Positions 49,217 through 53,365 of a stretch of DNA of 53,365 bases are shown here, in pieces. Below the pieces are notes generated by a model, which saw only the letters and a program-made list of their open reading frames with translations, was not told the DNA's origin and made no database searches. This stretch comes from Paraburkholderia phosphatilytica (lineage in GTDB: Bacteria > Pseudomonadota > Gammaproteobacteria > Burkholderiales > Burkholderiaceae). Positions within the stretch are counted from its first letter, which is position 1. Every line of letters begins with the position of its first letter. A program made the translations under genes and the position numbers. The stretch spans positions 1 through 53,365 of the forward strand of contig NZ_QQOA01000046.1 in the NCBI RefSeq assembly GCF_003443895.1, in the 5' to 3' direction.

Positions 49217-50008
49217 CTAACCGGTCAAGGCAGGCACGGAACGAATGATCAGATTGACAGCCGCGAGGATCAGGACGATCCAGAGCAGCGTCAGGACACG
49301 CGGCGCCGAAATCGCACTGCGCAGCCGCGCCCCTGCGAACAGTCCCACCGCGCCACAAGGCAATAACAGGCTCACGAGCGGCAGGACGGCGGGATTTTTA
49401 TAGAGTCCGGAAGCGGTAAAGAGAACGAGTCGCGCAACGGCCGTAGCGGTAATGAGCGTGCTGATGGTTGCGCGGCGCTGGTCGGGATCGGGAAGGCGAC
49501 CGGCCAGATAAATCGTGTAGACAGGTCCGCCGGTGCCGAATACCGCCGTCAGGCATCCGCCAAAGAAACCCAATGGAAGCGCCCAGCGCCCGCCTATTTC
49601 GCGGAACTCGCCTCGGGACATGACTTTCCACAGCGAGTAGGTCAGCAGGCACACGCCGAGAACGAGTTCCAGCGGTTTTTCCGGCACCGAAACGAGCACG
49701 CTCACGCCCAGCAGAAGCCCGATGCAAAGCCAGGGTCCAAGCCTTTTGAGCTCCTGTGTCTGAACAGACTGGAGGTTGCGCATGCCCACGAGCATTCCGG
49801 CGACGAGATCCAGCACCAGCATCACGGGGGTTGCCGTACGCAGCGGAACCAGCTGCGTCAGCAATGGGATGGCGACGATGGATGAACCGAAGCCCGTCAG
49901 TCCGTACACCAGATACGCGATCGCCACCACGCCCCCCGCGACTGCGATCGAACTGACACCGATTCCGACCGCGCCGGCAACGATTTGCGCATTCAACCAG
50001 GCTGTCAT
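49217..50008 (-). CDS. TauE/SafE family sulfite (anion) exporter
   Basis: 263 residues with about eight membrane spans. Family pattern: AYLVYGLTGFGSSIVAIPLL, LVLDLVAGMLVGMRNLQS, LPLGFFGGCLTAVFGTGGPV and YTIYLAGRLPDPDQRRATIS. TauE/SafE proteins export sulfite or organosulfonates; in sulfolactate and cysteate degraders such an exporter removes the sulfite released by the lyase. Neighbours here (ComC-like, SlcC-like and SuyB-type genes) favour that role. It diverges from the LysR gene, with an inverted repeat between them. Confidence 0.88.
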   Translation of the reverse strand: MTAWLNAQIVAGAVGIGVSSIAVAGGVVAIAYLVYGLTGFGSSIVAIPLLTQLVPLRTATPVMLVLDLVAGMLVGMRNLQSVQTQELKRLGPWLCIGLLLGVSVLVSVPEKPLELVLGVCLLTYSLWKVMSRGEFREIGGRWALPLGFFGGCLTAVFGTGGPVYTIYLAGRLPDPDQRRATISTLITATAVARLVLFTASGLYKNPAVLPLVSLLLPCGAVGLFAGARLRSAISAPRVLTLLWIVLILAAVNLIIRSVPALTG

Positions 50009-50161
50009 TGATGAAGGGCCTCGGTGTGACGTTCAGTGTGGTGGACAGAAGTGGGCGATACGTCTGCTGCACTGTGCGAGAAAATTCGGCCGCGCTAATT
50101 TCGGCCGCATTACTGCGTCCATTGTCGCTGGCGGCTTGCTAAAGAAAAACGCAGTAATGGT

Positions 50162-50179
50162 TTTCCTGAGACCAGGAAA
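50162..50179. promoter_or_regulatory. TTTCCTG-N4-CAGGAAA inverted repeat, candidate LysR operator
   Basis: Perfect 7-bp arms with a 4-nt spacer lie in the divergent tauE/lysR region, 65 bp before the LysR ATG and about 155 bp before tauE. The position suits a LysR operator controlling both genes. No other strong symmetry is seen in this interval. Confidence 0.45.
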
Positions 50180-50243
50180 TACTTTAGGTTGCGTATCATT
50201 TTGGACATCGACCGATGCATGTCGTCTGCGTGAAACGCGAGCA

Positions 50244-51122
50244 ATGCCATCCATTCGCACTCTCAAAATATTTCTGTCCGTCGCTCGATGCGGCACCTTT
50301 GCCGCCGCCGGCAACAAGGTTGGCCTGACCGCTGCTGCTATCGGCCTGCAGATCCGCGCGCTCGAGAGCGATCTCAACGTTCAGCTCTTTGACCGCAACG
50401 CACGCGCGGCGGTACTGAATCCCGTGGGCCGCGCACTCATTCCCGAAATCGAAGAAATCGTTCGCCGCTACGAGCTTCTCGAAGCTTCGGCGGGCGGCGG
50501 CGAAATGTCGGGAACGGTCGTGATAGGCGCACTGGTCTCCGCGCTGATGGGTGCGTTCGCCGATGCCCTGTGGTCGATCCGTCGCCAGCATCCTCGCCTC
50601 GACGTGCATCTGCTGGCCGGCATGTCCAGCGATTTCGCGCATCAGGTCGAAGTCGGCGAACTGGATGCGGCAGTCGTCACGCAATCGCCGCATCCGCTGG
50701 CCTCCACATTGCTTTGGACTCCGCTCTATTCCGAACCGATGATTGTCATCATGCCGACCGCGCCGCACTTCGAGTTGCCGTCGGAGCAGGACGACATTCT
50801 TCGCAATGCGCCGTTCATGCGCTTCGACCGCAGCACCTGGACCGGACACCTCGTGCAGAACGTGCTCGATCAATGCAAGCTCGAAGTCAACGAGGCGCTG
50901 GAGCTGAATTCCGTCGAGGCGATCGTCGCGCTCGTGCGTCAGGGCTTCGGTATTTCGATCGTTCCCAAACTCGCGAACGTCGATTTCGACAACGATCGCG
51001 CAATCAAGGTCATGTCGCTCGATGGTGTCGACGTGCGACGCCGGGTGGGACTGCTCGAACGCGTGAAGCACAGCCGTACGGCTTTCACCGACGCGATCAA
51101 GCGCTACTTCACCGCGACGTGA
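50244..51122 (+). CDS. LysR family regulator of the sulfolactate module
   Basis: 292 residues. The N-terminal helix-turn-helix is MPSIRTLKIFLSVARCGTFA followed by AAGNKVGLTAAAIGLQIRAL; the effector domain begins near GEMSGTVVIGALVSALMGAF. It is divergent from tauE and convergent with the comC-like gene, so it probably controls the exporter and the catabolic genes in response to sulfolactate or sulfite. The ATG at 50244 gives the normal LysR N-terminus; frames reaching further upstream cross the promoter region and overlap tauE, and are rejected. Ligand unknown. Confidence 0.92.
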   Translation: MPSIRTLKIFLSVARCGTFAAAGNKVGLTAAAIGLQIRALESDLNVQLFDRNARAAVLNPVGRALIPEIEEIVRRYELLEASAGGGEMSGTVVIGALVSALMGAFADALWSIRRQHPRLDVHLLAGMSSDFAHQVEVGELDAAVVTQSPHPLASTLLWTPLYSEPMIVIMPTAPHFELPSEQDDILRNAPFMRFDRSTWTGHLVQNVLDQCKLEVNEALELNSVEAIVALVRQGFGISIVPKLANVDFDNDRAIKVMSLDGVDVRRRVGLLERVKHSRTAFTDAIKRYFTAT

Positions 51123-51146
51123 AGCGACGGACGTCGCGGCATACCC

Positions 51147-52148
51147 TCACGCCGCCAACGCGCGCAACTGGTTGAGCAGGGTATCGGGAACGTCGATGCC
51201 GTCACGCAGCGCGACATCCGCAAGATCGGCCCGGCGTTGCCCCGGCAACCGCACGTCGGCATCCTGCAGCATCACTTCGATCAACGCCTCGACACGCGAC
51301 AGGTAGGTGGCATTTCCTGCCAATGCACCTGGATCGATCGCCCAGAACAGATGACCCACGCGCGACTTCTCGCCCGCTTCGGTCAGGAACGAACCCGCCT
51401 CGTAACCGAAGTTCGCACCGGCCAGCGCCGCCGCAAGCAATTCGACCATCAGCGCGAGCATCGCGCCTTTCGCCCCGCCAAATGGCAGCATCATGCCTTC
51501 CAATGCCGCCTTCGGATCGGTCGTCGGGCGGCCGTCGCGCGATGTCGCCCATCCCTCGGGAATCGGCTTGCCTTCGCGAGCGGCCACCATGATCTTGCCC
51601 CGCGCGACATTGGACAACGACAGGTCGATCATCAGCGGGTGGCCATCGCGACGCGGAAACACGGCCGCCACCGGATTGGTGCCGAACACGGGATGCCGTC
51701 CGCCGCACGCCGGCATTGCGGCGGGCGTATTGCTAAACGCAAGTCCCACCAGGCCGGCTGCGCCGACCGGCTCCAGGTGCCACGCGCCCGCGCCGAGATG
51801 ATGACTGCGCGTCACGCTCACAACCGCACTGCCGTGCTCCCGGGCGCGACTCACGAGCGTTTCGATCGCGAGCTCGCACGCCGGAAACGCCATGCCGTCC
51901 GCGGCATCGATCAACACCGCCGTATTGCGCGCTTCAGCGATCGTCGGAACCGCCTTCGCATCGACACGGCCGTTTCGCAACTGCGCGACATACATCGGCA
52001 GGCGCGCGACGCCGTGCGACGACAAACCTCGTTCGTCGGCATAGACGAGCGCGCGCGCGGTTGCCTCGGCCGTCCGCGACGTGGCGCCAGCGGCAAGCAT
52101 CGTGCGCGTGGCAAGGTCGTAAAGATCGTCGGACGATATCCGCGTCAT
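51147..52148 (-). CDS. ComC-like malate/L-lactate dehydrogenase family, candidate (R)-sulfolactate dehydrogenase
   Basis: 333 residues. Family hallmarks: YADERGLSSHGVARLPMYVA, VSVTRSHHLGAGAWHLEPVG with the active-site His pair, FSNTPAAMPACGGRHPVFGT and NPVAAVFPRRDGHPLMIDLS. This NAD(P)-dependent family includes ComC, the (R)-3-sulfolactate dehydrogenase of the sulfolactate racemisation pathway. It is adjacent (26-bp gap) to an SlcC-like dehydrogenase, and a UxaA/SuyB-type lyase follows, the combination known for sulfolactate degraders; this is the basis for the substrate proposal. By itself the family also acts on malate, lactate and ureidoglycolate. Confidence 0.85.
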   Translation of the reverse strand: MTRISSDDLYDLATRTMLAAGATSRTAEATARALVYADERGLSSHGVARLPMYVAQLRNGRVDAKAVPTIAEARNTAVLIDAADGMAFPACELAIETLVSRAREHGSAVVSVTRSHHLGAGAWHLEPVGAAGLVGLAFSNTPAAMPACGGRHPVFGTNPVAAVFPRRDGHPLMIDLSLSNVARGKIMVAAREGKPIPEGWATSRDGRPTTDPKAALEGMMLPFGGAKGAMLALMVELLAAALAGANFGYEAGSFLTEAGEKSRVGHLFWAIDPGALAGNATYLSRVEALIEVMLQDADVRLPGQRRADLADVALRDGIDVPDTLLNQLRALAA

Positions 52149-52174
52149 ATCAGGGCTCCTTCGTTAGCGTTGAG

Positions 52175-53122
52175 TCATTCACCCGCGAGTAACGCATCCG
52201 TCACGCGCGACGCGACCAGCGTGCTGACACGCTCGTTCGACTGCACCGTCAAGCCGGCGATATGCGGCGTGAGAATCAGGTTAGGCACGCCCGCAAGCGG
52301 CGACCCCGCTTTGAGCGGTTCGTCGGCGAACACGTCGAGCGCGGCGCCACCGAGGCGGCCCCGCTTCAGCGCGTCGGCAAGTGCGCTTTCGTCGATCACT
52401 CCGCCACGCGACGTATTGATCAGGACTGCATGCGTTTTCAACATCTTGATTTGCGTGGGACCGATCAGATTGTGCGTGCTGTCGACGAGCGGCACGTGAA
52501 TGGTCACGACGTCGGCAGCGCGCAGCGCGTCATCGAACGACATGCCGCGCGCGCCCGCCTCCTGCCAGCAAGCCGCATCCGCGGGAATCTGCGGATCGTG
52601 GCCTACCACCTGCATGCCGATGCCCCGCGCAAGCCGCGCAACGAGCTGCCCGATGCCGCCGAAACCGATCACGGCCATCGTGCCGCCCGCCGCTTCGCGC
52701 CCTTTCGAGAGCGCCGTGCGCGGCCACTGCCCCTCGGCAACGGCGGCGCTCGACAGATACGCGCCACGCAGCAGCATCAGCGACGTGGCGATTACATACT
52801 CGGCCACGGCAGCGGCGTTGGCGCCCGTTGCGGGAAACACCTGCACGCCGCGTGACTTGCACGCGTCAAGCGCGATATTGTCGAGCCCGACACCAAGCCG
52901 CCCGACGACCGACAAACGCGGTGCGCCGTCCAGCAGCGCGGCAGTGACCTGGGTCCGGTTGCGCACGATCAACGCGTCGGCATCGGCCAGCAGATCGCGC
53001 AGCCGGTCCGGCTCATCGACGAGCGTTGCTCGTGCGTGGACATCGAAATGACGCCGCAGCGAATCCACCGCCGACTCGTCCATGAATTCGCTGATGACGA
53101 TTTTCCTGCGACCGGTCTTCAT
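52175..53122 (-). CDS. SlcC-like D-2-hydroxyacid dehydrogenase, candidate (S)-sulfolactate dehydrogenase
   Basis: 315 residues. D-isomer-specific 2-hydroxyacid dehydrogenase pattern: RLSVVGRLGVGLDNIALDAC, the NAD motif AVIGFGGIGQLVARLARGI, catalytic Arg in LINTSRGGVIDESALADAL, Glu in VFADEPLKAG and His in LTPHIAGLTVQSNE. SlcC is the member that oxidises (S)-sulfolactate to sulfopyruvate; with ComC it racemises sulfolactate. Adjacent genes make that the leading hypothesis, though phosphoglycerate- or hydroxypyruvate-type activity is possible. The ATG at 53122 gives the standard length, 77 bp after the SuyB-type gene on the same strand. Confidence 0.85.
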   Translation of the reverse strand: MKTGRRKIVISEFMDESAVDSLRRHFDVHARATLVDEPDRLRDLLADADALIVRNRTQVTAALLDGAPRLSVVGRLGVGLDNIALDACKSRGVQVFPATGANAAAVAEYVIATSLMLLRGAYLSSAAVAEGQWPRTALSKGREAAGGTMAVIGFGGIGQLVARLARGIGMQVVGHDPQIPADAACWQEAGARGMSFDDALRAADVVTIHVPLVDSTHNLIGPTQIKMLKTHAVLINTSRGGVIDESALADALKRGRLGGAALDVFADEPLKAGSPLAGVPNLILTPHIAGLTVQSNERVSTLVASRVTDALLAGE

Positions 53123-53199
53123 TGTGGACGTTCCACCGTAGCGAAACTGCGTTCGCAAAGCCCGTCACGAGGGCGGGCCTGGAAGGCGCGACCGATGCG

Positions 53200-53365
53200 T
53201 CACGCGCTTTCGAACAGACGCGTGAGCACGAACTCGCGATGGCCCAGCGTTTCCGCCGAGGTCCAGCGTCCGTTCGCGGTGGCGAGCATCGATTCGAGCA
53301 GCTTGTCGCCGGCCTGGTCGAGGTTCTGCTCGCGCTGCAGCAGGCCCGACACGTCCACGTCGATA
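53200..53365 (-). CDS. C-terminus of a UxaA-family lyase, candidate SuyB
   Basis: The gene is cut by the window end; 54 C-terminal residues are visible, ending at the TGA at 53200. They read IDVDVSGLLQREQNLDQAG, then LLESMLATANGRWTSAETLG, then HREFVLTRLFESA. The ANGRxTxAExxGxxEF pattern is the C-terminus of UxaA-type large subunits (altronate or galactarate dehydratase, SuyB). Next to SlcC-like, ComC-like and TauE-like genes, SuyB, the large subunit of (R)-sulfolactate sulfo-lyase (sulfolactate to pyruvate and sulfite), is the best fit. Most of the protein is outside the window, so this remains a strong inference. Confidence 0.7.
   Translation of the reverse strand, partial: IDVDVSGLLQREQNLDQAGDKLLESMLATANGRWTSAETLGHREFVLTRLFESA

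Noticed and set aside
49776..50243. N-terminal extension of the LysR gene into tauE
   Set aside because: LysR proteins start at the helix-turn-helix, which begins at 50244; the extension is antisense to tauE and covers the promoter.
1..53365. tRNA genes, rRNA, CRISPR arrays, transposases, integrases, prophage genes
   Set aside because: None found by reading both strands for recognisable proteins or repeated arrays; absence of tRNAs was judged by eye only.

Overview
The window is GC-rich throughout, with no rRNA, tRNA, CRISPR array or insertion sequence that I could find. The gene content (type VI secretion genes with a DUF2169 partner, a poly(3-hydroxybutyrate) depolymerase, many LysR-controlled catabolic operons, tripartite tricarboxylate (TTT) transporter genes, NAD-dependent formate dehydrogenase, sulfolactate genes) points to a metabolically versatile betaproteobacterium of the Burkholderia/Paraburkholderia/Caballeronia group. 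This is inference from gene families, not a species call.

Layout. 1-8.2 kb: a type VI secretion island. vgrG, a DUF2169 partner and a PAAR-like gene run leftwards; divergently lie a candidate membrane-active effector, an overlapping six-helix candidate immunity gene, and an orphan tssF. 8.1-13.8 kb: a 28-codon ORF, an NlpC/P60 lipoprotein, a PAS-GGDEF diguanylate cyclase, a glutathione transferase, an Arr-type rifampin ADP-ribosyltransferase and a LysR regulator. 13.8-17.4 kb: two small tautomerases (one lacking Pro1) with an MmgE/PrpD protein, divergent from a flavoprotein. 17.4-21.5 kb: a D-amino-acid utilisation locus resembling the dau locus (FAD dehydrogenase, binding protein, ornithine-cyclodeaminase homologue, YheO/DauR-type regulator). 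21.6-24.4 kb: HPP membrane protein, formate dehydrogenase and a LysR regulator. 24.6-25.8 kb: a TetR regulator, twin palindromic operators and a third tautomerase.

26-34.3 kb: a six-gene leftward operon (3-hydroxyisobutyrate-dehydrogenase-like, aldehyde dehydrogenase, MHS-type transporter, DUF4392, SelA-like PLP enzyme, second DUF4392) divergent from its LysR regulator. The gene combination is not a pathway I recognise; I propose catabolism of an unknown D-amino or hydroxy-amino acid. 34.4-37 kb: a hypothetical exported protein, a PHB depolymerase broken by one in-frame TGA, and a 50-aa exported ORF.

37-53.4 kb: organic-acid and organosulfonate catabolism. A thiamine-diphosphate enzyme is divergent from tctBA-like genes. 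Converging on tctBA is a long operon: dicarboxylate symporter, a succinate-dehydrogenase/fumarate-reductase-like complex with a class-I-fumarase-type hydratase (alpha, beta) between the B/C/D and A subunits, and a TctC receptor. In the A subunit the histidine that normally carries covalent FAD is Cys. The right end holds a sulfolactate module: TauE/SafE exporter, LysR regulator, ComC-like and SlcC-like dehydrogenases, and the C-terminus of a UxaA/SuyB-type lyase. A decayed copy of the small lyase subunit (suyA-like) appears to lie between tauE and the symporter gene.
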